From assembly GCA_010645155.1 (NCBI GenBank), contig CM021322.1:1070705-1134704 (forward strand): a stretch of DNA of 64,000 bases. Reading direction: 5' to 3'. Below, piece after piece: positions 1 through 9,787 of the stretch (position 1 is the stretch's first letter; every line of letters starts with the position of its first letter). The position numbers and the translations under genes are program-made. This DNA is from Tigriopus japonicus. Taxonomy: Eukaryota; Arthropoda; Copepoda; Harpacticoida; Harpacticidae. A model generated the notes under the pieces. It was given only the letters and a program-made list of their open reading frames with translations, searched no databases and was not told the origin of the DNA.

Positions 1-96
1 ACTCATCTTCCCGTACATCAATAGCTTAGTAAGATCAAACTGAGTCTCTAACATGGACCATACTGTACGTAGTTGGCGCTTTACTCTCCTTTACAG

Positions 97-1365
97 GGCA
101 ACTACAGTCACGTTTTGCCGCTCGTTATCATGGGGACTCTTTCGGTTATGGGAGGCATTGCCGCACTTTTCTTACCAGAAACGTTGTGGACTCACCTTCC
201 CAACACTTTAGAGGAAGGGGAACAGTTTGGATCACAATTCAAGATCTGCAGTTGCCCTCAAAAGAGGTAAGGCACATTTATCAATTTTGTCTGCATGTGC
301 AAATGCTTCTTAAGACAAATGATGACGACCTACGTAAACCAATAAAGCGAATATATATTTCGATGCTTATATACCTAGGGGTGGGCAAAGGTGATTTCGG
401 TATCAACGACAACGACAGTTTTTTTTCCATGAGGTGCACTTTTTTGCAGATAACCACGAGCGAACATCAGTTTTGGCCAAACCTAAGTGCCTCATATGTT
501 GATTGGGGGTCTGTTGATGGACCTGCAATAGATTTTGGTTGAAGTAACTGATAAATTCCCTTCAAGGTTGGTGGGAAACTTTTGAACTTTGACATGGAAT
601 TTCAGTAAATGATCCACGCCAAGATTCAGCTGATAACATTTGGTTCCAATTGGAGTCCCTCCAACAACATTTGAGGTGCTTTCACTTTCTCCAAAACATA
701 TTTTTGATTGCTGAAATCTGCAAATCCATGCATACTTAAAGTCTGTTGTACTCTCTTATTACAATTGATTAGTCTTGACGGTAAAGGTAAGGTGTTCATT
801 TCGAGGACATGCGAGGGCATCACAGTAAAGCTTGAATACAACAAGTTACATCTTGTGGAAATGATTGAAACATAGGTTCTCTATGAAATACATCTTCAAA
901 AATGGCTCTGAAGTTTAATGATAAACGTATTTACTGCCTTAGTGCAACAAGCTAACATCAAGAGAATGCATTGAAGCCTCAAAAAAACAAATAAGCCATA
1001 AGAGGATGGCATATTTCATTACCGATATGTCATAATAAAACTATTCAAAATCGAACACGTTAGGATTAATGATGTTCATAACTGTCAAAATACTCAACCT
1101 TGGCAGCAAGCGTTTGCAGAAAAAAAGGAAATTATGTAGTGAATGTATAGTTTGGAAAGGGGGGTGTAATTTGCAACTATCATGTATTTCCTTTCATCAT
1201 ATTTTCAATCAAACGCTAAACCACAAGCAACTAACCTTTCTCTACAACCAATGATTACATGAACTTTTCGTTTTCAGGGAGTCAGATGTCATTTCGCTGG
1301 ATGGACAAACAGCAACTCTCAACGATTTGAAATCCCACAATGGAAAGGCGCCTGTCGCAGTTTAA
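97..1365 (+). CDS. SLC22-type organic ion transporter, last two coding exons (partial)
   Basis: This is the C-terminal end of a major facilitator superfamily transporter of the SLC22 (organic cation/carnitine transporter) type; the rest lies left of the window. Exon 97-266 follows a good acceptor (ttacag) and ends at the donor GTAAGG in phase 2. Exon 1278-1365 follows ttttcag and ends in TAA, and the junction restores AGG (Arg). The first exon holds the last membrane helix (LVIMGTLSVMGGIAALFLP), followed by PETLWTHLPNTLEEGEQFG, the form of the 'LPET...LP.T.E..E' signature seen after helix 12 in SLC22 proteins. The tail is hydrophilic and cytoplasmic. The substrate cannot be named from this fragment; insect carcinine and carnitine carriers are relatives. 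The gene converges on the tectonic gene. The family call is good; the exact orthologue is unknown. Confidence 0.82.
267..1277 (+). other. Last intron of the SLC22-type gene
   Basis: AT-rich intron of about 1 kb between the two transporter exons. A minus-strand open frame at 626-844 is interrupted and has only a vague resemblance to retroelement coding sequence. I see no convincing nested gene. Confidence 0.7.
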
Positions 1366-1917
1366 CATGTCTTCAATCTTTCAAGTTCAAGATAAAACAA
1401 TGGAATGGAAAATATTGAGCATGTAAGGTCTAGAATTAGAACAAAGAATTGACCGCGATTCCATCGTCGTTCCAAAGAGAAACTCCCTACAAGACAGCCA
1501 AATGATGCTTTAGTATTCGTATTGGAAGTAGCTTGAGACAACAACTCCATCCCTTATTTTTCTCTTCCAATTTCATCTTTTCATGATTGACAAATGCTGC
1601 TCGTAGGAACTCGACCGCAATTTGCAATGTTTGCTCTTAAACTCTGTATTTCGGGGCATTGTAGATGTTTGCAACTTGTTTGAAAAATAGTTGAACCTCA
1701 GGTGACACTTGTCACACTATTGCCGAACTCTTCGTGTACGACGTTTCTGCCCCGCCCTCCGCCTCCCGCCTCCCTACCCTCTCTCCCCAATCACATGTGT
1801 GTATTAATACTTGCGTTTCTCATGAAGTCTTCAATGTTTTTGCTGCAATTTGAATTGTTTGATGTGTATGATATTGTACATACATAATAATGATGTCTGC
1901 TCTCTCGTTCTAAACAG

Positions 1918-1923
1918 TTTATT
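1918..1923 (-). terminator. Poly(A) signal AATAAA of the tectonic gene
   Basis: Canonical AATAAA on the minus strand, 70 bases after the tectonic TGA stop. It would give a very short 3' UTR. Confidence 0.6.
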
Positions 1924-1951
1924 GTTTGACAGATAAAGACAAAATTTCAAA

Positions 1952-1957
1952 AATAAA
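1952..1957 (+). terminator. Poly(A) signal AATAAA of the SLC22-type gene
   Basis: Canonical AATAAA about 590 bases after the TAA stop. No better plus-strand signal is seen between the stop and this site. Confidence 0.55.
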
Positions 1958-1992
1958 TCTTAACAAACCACATAAGTCCGACAAAACAATGA

Positions 1993-4135
1993 TCACCAAG
2001 ACGCAACTAGGATGAAAATTGAAGATAGAATCACTGCAATTGCAACAGCCCTGTGCCATGGATCGCCATAAAGATCGTCACTGGTAGGAGGATGGGTAAA
2101 TGGACGGAGAAGTTGTTTCCAGCAATTGTCTCCAGAACAATGAGGGTCATGCTGACGAATCCAAAACCTTTAAAATATTTAGCGTATATAACGTATACTA
2201 GTGTCGGAATGGTTCGATTTCCAAGCTTTATTTAAATCTTAAGATTCTCACCTGGACGTATTTTGAAGATGCCATTCTAAAGGAATTTCTCCAAACTGGA
2301 TCGATACCGACAATTCAAATGATTGTTGGCCACTGCAATCGTCAAGCTCATAGCAAATCCAAGACCACGTCTCATACTTGGGAACAACTCTGACCCCGTT
2401 GATGCGATCAATCCTCTTCAATGGCCTCGGGTTTGAATTAGAAAAAAGGATCTCTACCGAAAGCACACTGGGTATCCAGCATTGGGGGAAAGTCGAGTTG
2501 ATTGTTACGTAGCGCTCATCGTCGTCGTAAATTATTGGCACAAAATCCGTTTCAGACGTCCAATTAACGTTTCCTCCCCTTGCAACAAATTGAGATCGGA
2601 TGAGAGCGCTCTGAAGAGCTAAAATTTTGTCTTCAAGGGAATAGCAGTCGTAGAAATCCAGTCTGGATAAACGCAAGAGACACCCACCCTGAACATTCAC
2701 CCCAAAACCGATTGGCGCCAAAGTTGAGTCGCGACAAAGAGAGGATGCGGTTGTTTTCCACACAGTTATTCCTCGGTTCAATGGCTTAAAAGTGCCATTA
2801 TCAAACGTGCCACTTGTCAAGGGAGCTCCAACTTCGTATCCAGGATTTCCAGAGAGTTTCCGAACAATTTTGGAGCTTTTTCTCAACTGATTGGCATGGA
2901 TGAACTTCACTCTGAAGTGTTGTTGCAAAAACTTGGCTTCAATGTCTGGCGATGTTGATAGTTCCACGTCCCCGAGTAAAACATTGGCTCTCACTCGGGA
3001 AATGGATGTCCCATTCCAGAAAATTTGGTATTCCACTTGTAGCACCAAATTACTACACAATTTGACCTCTGAATCAAAGAAAACGGGGTCTTCAAAAGAG
3101 TTTGAAGGAAGCGTATCCAAGTCCTCAGATTCATAGAGTCCTCCAAATAGAGCAAGCTTTTTAGGTTCGCTTTGGATTTTCTGCAGGATATCATCAACGA
3201 AGTCTCGTTGGTCCCTTTTCACCGTTTTTCTATACTTGTATTGTACAGATAACTGTTTTTCTGGCTTTTTTGCTCGGTAAAATGAGACTGCTAAGCTTGC
3301 AGTTTTACTTGAGCCAAAATGTCGACTCACTTCCTCACTCTGAGATTGTGAAAGATAAGATCGATGGTCCAAAAGACTAAATGAGGCATTACGGCATACT
3401 CCTTCAGTAAGTCGTTGTCGACAACTTGATTGGACCGGTTTGAGAAACTCGATTGGACCTGAGACACAATCACCATTCAATGTATTGATGGGAATCATCA
3501 ACTTGCCAAAAATACCACGTTTTGTATCGTATAACGTTCCAATCATGGAACCATATTGGTAGGTTGTGACCCGTTTATCGGGTAAAAATTGGTTAGAAAG
3601 ATCTTCGAAAGAGAAACTTTCTTTTGATTTTGTGAGATGTTGAGAATGCAGAGTTTGATCATATTGAGCTTTGGTGATCAAAATGGGCTCCTCAGCGTAA
3701 AAGTGACCCAAATAAGGAGAGTTTGAACTGTGAATGCAGAGAAAAGTGTGTAGGTCCTTGCGCTCAGTAGGAGTTAAGATTGAAGAACAATTATTGTCAA
3801 AGAAATGTCCTTCGGAATGATTTCCTCCAAATAGTGAGGGAATGCAAGTGAAATTGGCAGCATAATTCTCCGGACACGCCTAAAAGAGAAAAACGGGATG
3901 TAAGGCCTCAAGAAGAGAGGGATTAGACAAATGTACACTACATTACTTCGTCACAACAACAACCGGTATCGCATTGTTCCACTTTTAGATCACAGGGACA
4001 AGGTGCGATGTCCTCATATTGCGGGTAAATCCTTTGCCAAAATGTGGTTGGTAAAAGAGAATCCAAACCTAATGAGCTTTTATGTATGGCAACATGCAAG
4101 CAAAGACACAAAAGAAATTTTTGGAAAGTAGCCAT
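1993..4135 (-). CDS. TCTN: Tectonic (TCTN family), ciliary transition-zone protein, complete
   Basis: Three coding exons, read leftwards: 4135-3947 (phase 0 donor GTAATG), 3879-2252 (phase 2 donor GTGAGA) and 2080-1993, giving 634 aa. Vertebrate tectonics are about 590-700 aa. Residues 1-22 form a signal peptide. The Cys-rich start (CPCDL at 46-50, CDTGCCCDE at 55-63) is the diagnostic tectonic N-terminal motif. The middle holds the conserved beta-rich tectonic region, including NPGYEVGAPL and many Cys and N-glycosylation sites. The small last exon adds DDLYGDPWHR and a C-terminal membrane helix near 617-633. Its acceptor has a long pyrimidine tract and is the only one giving the right phase with such a tail. 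Tectonics are part of the MKS/B9 complex that gates membrane proteins at the base of cilia. In arthropods this implies a role in ciliated sensory neurons or sperm. Which of TCTN1/2/3 it matches best cannot be told here. Confidence 0.9.
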
Positions 4136-4203
4136 TTGGGACAGGTATTAAGTTCCTATGTTCCCTGGTTCATTTCATAGCATCGTCGCTTGGATCGGTT
4201 CCG

Positions 4204-4208
4204 ATTGG
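4204..4208 (-). promoter_or_regulatory. CCAAT box upstream of tectonic
   Basis: ATTGG on the plus strand, that is CCAAT in the direction of tectonic, about 70 bases upstream of its ATG. The spacing fits a proximal promoter element, but a five-base match is weak evidence. Confidence 0.3.
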
Positions 4209-5475
4209 TTCCTTTGGAATGTGGTGCGTTATTTTGACAGTTAAATACTTAATTTAGACAAAGCGAAAAACAATGTGAAATGTGTTGGACCAATGAAATT
4301 GTTAGTATCCGAAAAATCAAGTGGACCGTTCTTTTGTACAGCTTCAATTATGTGTTTAAAAATCGTAAATGGCAGAAAACATTGGCGTTCGGTTTTGCTT
4401 TCGAATTTTTTAACGTACGTTTAGCGTTTTCAGGTTCTTGGTGCCATAGAGATCTATAGAGTGGAGATACTAAAGCAGGCCGGTCGTGAAATTTCATTGC
4501 GGGCAGCAAGGGCCGTTTATCATCAGCGACTAGTTGAAACTTGCCTAAACAAACGTATTCGTAGAAGGCAAATTTTTGAAAAGTATTACTTTTTTCGCCA
4601 TGTGGCCTCCTGTCTACGCTTTGCTTCCCTCAAATTAAACGAAGGTGCTCAATGACGATAATAATTCGACTCACAGGCATTAGTTCACGCAATTATAGGA
4701 TTTGGCGTTGAAAATATGTCTTGCGCACTTCCATTTGTATTATGATCTTCCACTTGTTTGGGCAAGTATTTCACGATATTCTTCGGAAGTATTTGCCTTT
4801 TCACGCAACTTCTAGCCAATTTCAGCAATAAGCAAGACAGACAAAATTACGAGAATCGCCTCTCTATACTCCTCTAAGCTTGGTGCTATCAATATAGGGC
4901 TAAGAAGTTCCGAGGAATGCTATTTCGCTTTAGGCTTTTACCATTTGACGTTATTTTTCATAAGGAACTCAATGGATGATATATGTCAGTTTCCATCTTT
5001 TTCTACTCAAAATGATTTTTTTAGTAGCTACAAACTCTTACTTTTGATCATTTTTATTGTTAGAACTGGCAAAAATCACCAGAATCGCCTTCATCACATG
5101 AGCGCCAGCAGCGCCTCTAGGAAGAGACACCCTAAGGTTTTAGGGCTGCCACTAATGATCAGCTCAGGCCAAAGCTTTCCACGTTCATGTGATTCCAAGG
5201 AAAAATGCAACACAAACCTATTACGGATTCTAGTCAACTCATCATGATATCACGATTACAAATGACTATTTTCAACGTGTTTTTACCATTTGATCCGTCT
5301 TTTAGATTATTACATGGTTATACGACTATTCTTCTTTTATTACGCCATGAAATGACCGAGAGTCGCAGTAAATAGCACATTATCATTATTATCACCAAGA
5401 ATCTCGCAGATCTTTTAATTCTTCTTCTCGATCATCTTAAAGGGACAGTGTTCTTTTGTTTCATCATCTCGCCCT

Positions 5476-5483
5476 TGACCTTT
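5476..5483 (-). promoter_or_regulatory. NBRE-like site (AAAGGTCA) upstream of the V-ATPase gene
   Basis: Perfect reverse match to the NR4A monomer-binding element AAAGGTCA, 173 bases upstream of the V-ATPase ATG. One or two such octamers are expected by chance in 64 kb; a second lies at 24365-24372 in the NR4A intron. Possible link only. Confidence 0.25.
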
Positions 5484-5655
5484 CACTCTACCCATCTACA
5501 GCAAGCCTGCGCCCGACTTTCAGACAAACTCTGACAACTGGTGAACGTGCAAGAAGTGACAGACAATCTGTTCCCAAATTTGGATCGCTTGACGCTCGCG
5601 CCACGGCTGATTGAACCCCTAGACGTCTGTCTCCGCATTCCTCGACATTGGGACC

Positions 5656-7297
5656 ATGCTCTACGGCATGAGCTACGGCTATGGGGCCGCGTACGGTAGC
5701 GTGGTCACCTCCATCATCACAATCATCGGTACGTGAGCACCAAACGGTAGAGAGAAGGCACTCGTCAAAATCCGCCCCCTCGATTTTCACTCTCGGCGCT
5801 TTTAAGCGTTTTCACACCCCAAACAGAACTACGGATGACATTCTATGAGATTAGTTTCATGGATCTAACGTTAGTATTGGCACTCCTACGCGAAAAGAGA
5901 GCCTCAAAAAGAGATCCCATCGCGAAGATTTGTTGGTCGTTTTTCAAGGAAAGGCAACTTTTTTGCCTTTTAACGTAACTAAGGGTTATGGGAATGAAAC
6001 CAATTCTATCCAAAGTGACTATTCAAGGGCGTAGCACGCTATAATCGCCGTGTCTTCTGTCCTTGTGAGAGGTCGAAGGTTCGGTTCGCCTTTTTGAGCC
6101 GCTTGACAATATCCTCTAATGAAAACCAGGCTGAGACCGAAATGGACCTGGAAATGGAACTGGAAATTGAAATGGTCATTCCAAAAATTAAGTCATGAAT
6201 TATATGATGGCTGACTCTTCAAATCTATCCACCATCCGAAAGCGGAAATATGCTCAATAATCCTTGGAATATAAATTAAAAAGTTTGGATATGGGGTTAG
6301 CTGGGCTAGAGGAAAACGAACCTTGAAATCGATCCATCGCCAAAAGGGTATAGAACTATATATATTTCAAAATCTTTGATACTGGTAGGATTGCTCAATA
6401 TCGGATTGGTTTTGATTAGAAGTCTCAGCCTTGATGCTCAAAAGTTTTTGTATAAAGACCATTTAAGGATGTCAAAAAAACGGTGACCAGTTATTTCAAT
6501 ATAATAATAACAATTCAGTATTACAGACCATTTCGACCCAACCGGACATTCGAGACCGGGAAGTTATCCATCAATGTTCAACGCGCTTCAATTTAACGAG
6601 CCCCACTGTAGAGTACCATTTTGTCTTTGAAGATATTCAGCCCTGTATTTTTCATTTTTGATTCAGCCCTGTATTATCTGTTGACTGGACGGGGAGAGCG
6701 CATCGACTTTGGCTGGTTCCTGAGCGAGACCTCACCTTACATGTGGGCCGTACTGGGCGTGGGTCTGTCCGTGTCCTTGAGTGTGGTGGGTGCGGCTTTG
6801 GGCATCTACACCACCGGCACATCGATTCTGGGCGGTGGCGTGAAAGCGCCCCGAATCAAGACCAAGAACTTGATCTCGGTCATCTTTTGCGAGGCCGTGG
6901 CCATCTATGGCCTGATTATCGCCATCGTGCTCTCCGGCCAGATCGAGCCCTACACGGACGCGGCCATTCAAGATGAGACCGTCAAGAACCGCAACTGGAT
7001 GTCCGGCTATCTTATGTTTGGGGCTGGTCTAACCACGGGTGTGGTCAATTTGGTTTGCGGACTCTGCGTGGGTCAAGTGGGCTCGGGTGCCGCCCTTTCG
7101 GATGCGGCGGATGGATCACTCTTTGTCAAGATCCTGATAGTGGAAATCTTCGGGAGCGCCATTGGACTTTTCGGTTTGATTGTGTCGGTGCTTCTGGTAA
7201 GTGGAACGATTTCAAACTTGAGACGAGTTTGAATTTGTTTTTGATACCACGATTTTTCTTTCAGACTTCAAAGGCCAAGATGGGCGACAAAAATTAA
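5656..7297 (+). CDS. ATP6V0B: V-type H+-ATPase proteolipid subunit c'' (V0 sector), complete
   Basis: Exons 5656-5728, 6667-7196 and 7265-7297 join in phase to give 211 aa, the usual length for subunit c'' (VMA16/ATP6V0B). The protein is a chain of membrane helices: a short N-terminal helix (VVTSIITII), then the c''-specific segment [15 protein letters not shown], then four helices typical of the duplicated proteolipid fold. The Glu of [11 protein letters not shown] (residue 100) sits where the family has its essential proton-carrying acid. Later motifs [36 protein letters not shown] match the family's second hairpin. The subunit sits once in the rotor ring of the V0 sector and carries protons across endomembranes. 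Third codon positions in exon 2 are G/C-rich compared with the surroundings, typical of a highly expressed gene. Start chosen because the ATG (preceded by ttgggacc) opens the conserved N-terminus and splices in phase. Confidence 0.96.
5729..6666 (+). other. ATP6V0B: First intron of the V-ATPase c'' gene, with a duplicated acceptor
   Basis: 938-base intron. The 15-mer attcagccctgtatt occurs at 6635-6649 and again at 6661-6675, so the exon 2 acceptor and the first exonic bases are present twice, 26 bases apart. Only the second copy keeps frame. Nothing else is recognised. Confidence 0.75.
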
Positions 7298-7524
7298 AGG
7301 GCTCTCCCAGTGCACTTTTGTATTTATGGGCTGCCATGTCATGGCTGTTATGACAGCCTGTTGTCGTTGACCTGTTCTTATTGCAATTATTATTATAATC
7401 ATTATTCATTCATCCTGTATCCGTCGAGGAATGGTCTTGGTCTTTTCTCGATGGGATTCCCCGCGCTCTTGATTAGTTGTAGGATTTCATTCCCCCAAAG
7501 ACATAGAAATGTTCCTTTGCGATT

Positions 7525-7530
7525 AATAAA
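7525..7530 (+). terminator. Poly(A) signal AATAAA of the V-ATPase c'' gene
   Basis: Canonical AATAAA 228 bases after the TAA stop. Confidence 0.65.
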
Positions 7531-7560
7531 TGGATCCAGATAATCTTGCAGACTACGGGT

Positions 7561-7566
7561 TTTATT
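7561..7566 (-). terminator. Poly(A) signal AATAAA of the E2F gene
   Basis: Canonical AATAAA on the minus strand, about 340 bases after the E2F TAA stop. Confidence 0.55.
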
Positions 7567-7903
7567 GGTCAAATTGCTCAAGATAGTGGTTGACTTCATT
7601 CGAGCCATCACGGCAAATTCAAACAACAATTCATGGAAAGAAGAACATCCCTCATCATCAGCAAGAGCGAGAGAATCAGTTCATAAGTAACATTGGTGGT
7701 TCGATAAAGGACGAGCCATATCCTTGAGAAAGATTTTGTTCGTCTTTAAAATTGAAAAGAGAAAAGAGCTGCAACCTCTCCAATTCAGGCGGAGTTTGAG
7801 GATAATTAAAATAATAGAGGATAGCAAAATCTTGGAAGAAACGGCGGGAATTTTGTACTTCTTGGACATCGGGACCACGAGGAAGACATGCTCGTCGTCT
7901 GAC

Positions 7904-9787
7904 TTAGAGTACATCAAAGAGATCGCAAACACCTTCATTGTCGTCCAAATTGAAACAGTAGTCTTTTTCCGATGGCGGAGGACTTAATCGCATCAATGGA
8001 CCAAACACTACAAAAACAAAGAACACAATCCGTTTAAATACGCTATACACATGGTGATCAAAATTGACTTGGGCTTACTTTCTGAATGCATGAATTCTTC
8101 AAACATGGACATTTCGGCGTCCACATTGCCCGTTCCCAAGATCTTTTCCACTTCTTTGGCCGCCCGTTCATCATCTTCGTGCTCGTCCAAACTCTCGTTG
8201 GACTTTTTCTTCTCGGATTTGTTTAGCTTGGCTATTTTGGCCGGTTTAGCATCGTCCTCCACAGGAGGCGAACCCGCTTTGGCTTTTTGCCCCACAATTC
8301 GTCGCGAGCATCGACTACTCACCACAGCAGAAGAAGGTGGGGCTTGATTTTCTCGATCAGCCGTGACAGGATCGTCGGCCAAAACGGCTTGTATCTCGGC
8401 TGAAGGAGGCACTTCTACCGCCACGGGTGAGCTCGAACTGGCGTCTTTATTCACCAAAATGACATAGATGGGTCCTTCATGGGACCGTAAATGGATCTGA
8501 TACTGCTTTTTGAGACTGTCAGGTACGACGGAAGGAATGGGCACCTCTAAATGGGTGCCCGTGGGCGCTTGAACGGCGAGCAATGTGTCCCCTTCGAAAC
8601 TGCTACAAATGTCTTTATGCGTGATGTACGAGAGGGGCTGGTTTTGGTTGTCTTCGGTGATGTTTTTGATGCTTTGAGAGACCCACTGCAAAGAAAAATT
8701 ACGAGGTGGATGAATGAGTACAAAGCCAAATTTGGGATAAGTCACGCTTTCCGTCTTACCGATTTGTGCAAGTCTATGAGTTTCTCGTACTCGTCCAATT
8801 TTGCCACTTCATGTTTGAGCACAGCCAAGCGATCTGCGGCTTCGGGCGTATTAGAACCGGCCACTTCACCTCTACAGACAACGAGAATCAATCGAAAAGC
8901 CTTCATAAAAGGCTTTGAATGCGACTACTTACTTCCATTGAATACAATTCTTATTTCGCTTTTCGATCAGACCAATGCCTTCTAACACGTTGGTGATATC
9001 GTAGATTCGTCGCTTCTGTTTCACATTGAGAGCATCGGCCGCCTGGAAAAGGGGGAAAAATAGAAGGGCACATCAAAATCGGAATAAAGCACACACCGAG
9101 TACCATCAGGATAGAGGTTATTTCATAATACCCTAAACCATAAACTGGAGAACCCCGTCCATCAATGAACAACGGGCAAAATTTCAATTGTGAGTTTTTA
9201 ACTGAGACCGAGAGCAAACGAGCAAAATTAAAATCGCTTAGTTGTTTGAGCAAACTTGAAGTAGAACATATTTTGAGAGTTTTAGACTTTTTCGCCTTTC
9301 CTAACTACGTAACAATTTTTTTTTGGGTAGTCTTAATAATGTCATTATTTTTAAATTCCAAACGCATTTGGATTTTGGTTAAGCGTCCATGTTCATTTCT
9401 GATGTTTCATTTTTGCGCTTTTTTTAGTTTAATTAAGTTCTTCGTCGATCCTGGGTTCTGATTGAGGTGTTTTCATTAGCATCTTAAACGGATGGATCTT
9501 TGTATGTCTGACGGTGTCGGTCCTTTTTGTCTGCAATTCCTTGACCTATCCTAACTCTTTTCGCTCCATGATAACTCGGTCTTGTCCTTCATTAAAAAGG
9601 CTCTTTCGAACTTGAAAGGCCATGGCTGAGATATGACTGCCATGGCAATCGTGCTCACCACTTTGAGGTCCAAGATGCCGTCCTCGGCCTCTTGGAGCAA
9701 CGTCACGAACTTGGTGGTGAGCAAACCCAACGACTTCTCGAAGCGAGAGCTCTCCACGCCCCCCGATCCCCCGCCCACATCCATCAT
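7904..9787 (-). CDS. E2F4/5: E2F4/E2F5-type transcription factor, complete
   Basis: Five exons in phase: 9787-9659, 9042-8933, 8871-8760, 8685-8079 and 8007-7904, giving 353 aa (human E2F5 is 346, E2F4 413). Residues 13-80 form the winged-helix DNA-binding domain: [20 protein letters not shown], then [18 protein letters not shown] (54-71) containing the DNA-contacting RRIYD. Residues about 88-210 are the coiled-coil and marked-box region that pairs with DP and ends in the beta-rich [19 protein letters not shown] Ser/Pro/Lys-rich linker follows. The last 19 residues (335-353) contain DY-x7-E-x3-DLFD, the pocket-protein binding motif, so it should bind an Rb/p130-like protein. No cyclin A-binding N-terminal region is present, as in E2F4/5. 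Start: an in-frame TAG lies just three codons upstream of the first of two Met codons. Probable role: repression of cell-cycle genes in quiescent cells. Confidence 0.95.

Larger units (their letters stand above)
1366..1992. other. Convergent 3' UTRs of the transporter and tectonic genes
   Basis: This stretch holds the 3' UTR of the plus-strand transporter and, at its right end, the 3' UTR of the minus-strand tectonic gene. The poly(A) signals (plus at 1952-1957, minus at 1918-1923) are placed so that the two mRNAs should overlap tail to tail by a few tens of bases. Confidence 0.6.
4136..5655. other. Divergent promoter region between tectonic and V-ATPase c''
   Basis: About 1.5 kb between two divergent starts. 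It should hold both promoters and both 5' UTRs. Apart from an inverted CCAAT box near tectonic and an NR4A-type half-site near the V-ATPase start, nothing is recognised. No clean RFX X-box was found upstream of tectonic; the sequence at 4208-4220 is only a partial match. The plus-strand frame at 4461-4655 has no ATG start and no family features. Confidence 0.55.
7298..7903. other. Convergent 3' UTRs of V-ATPase c'' and E2F
   Basis: About 600 bases between two stop codons facing each other. The plus-strand poly(A) signal (7525-7530) lies left of the minus-strand one (7561-7566), so both 3' UTRs are about 230-350 bases long and the mRNA ends nearly abut. Confidence 0.6.

Noticed and set aside
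626..844. Minus-strand 72-codon frame in the transporter intron, with a faint retroelement flavour
   Set aside because: Frames are broken on both sides, and no protease, reverse transcriptase or integrase motif can be recognised.
2040..2160. Alternative last-exon readings for tectonic (acceptors at about 2109 and 2149)
   Set aside because: Phase-compatible readings give short tails without the expected anchor, and their acceptors have poor pyrimidine tracts; the 2080 acceptor is better in both respects.
4461..4655. Plus-strand basic 64-codon frame between tectonic and V-ATPase
   Set aside because: Begins with GTG, has no ATG, no splice partner and no family motif; it lies in a promoter region.
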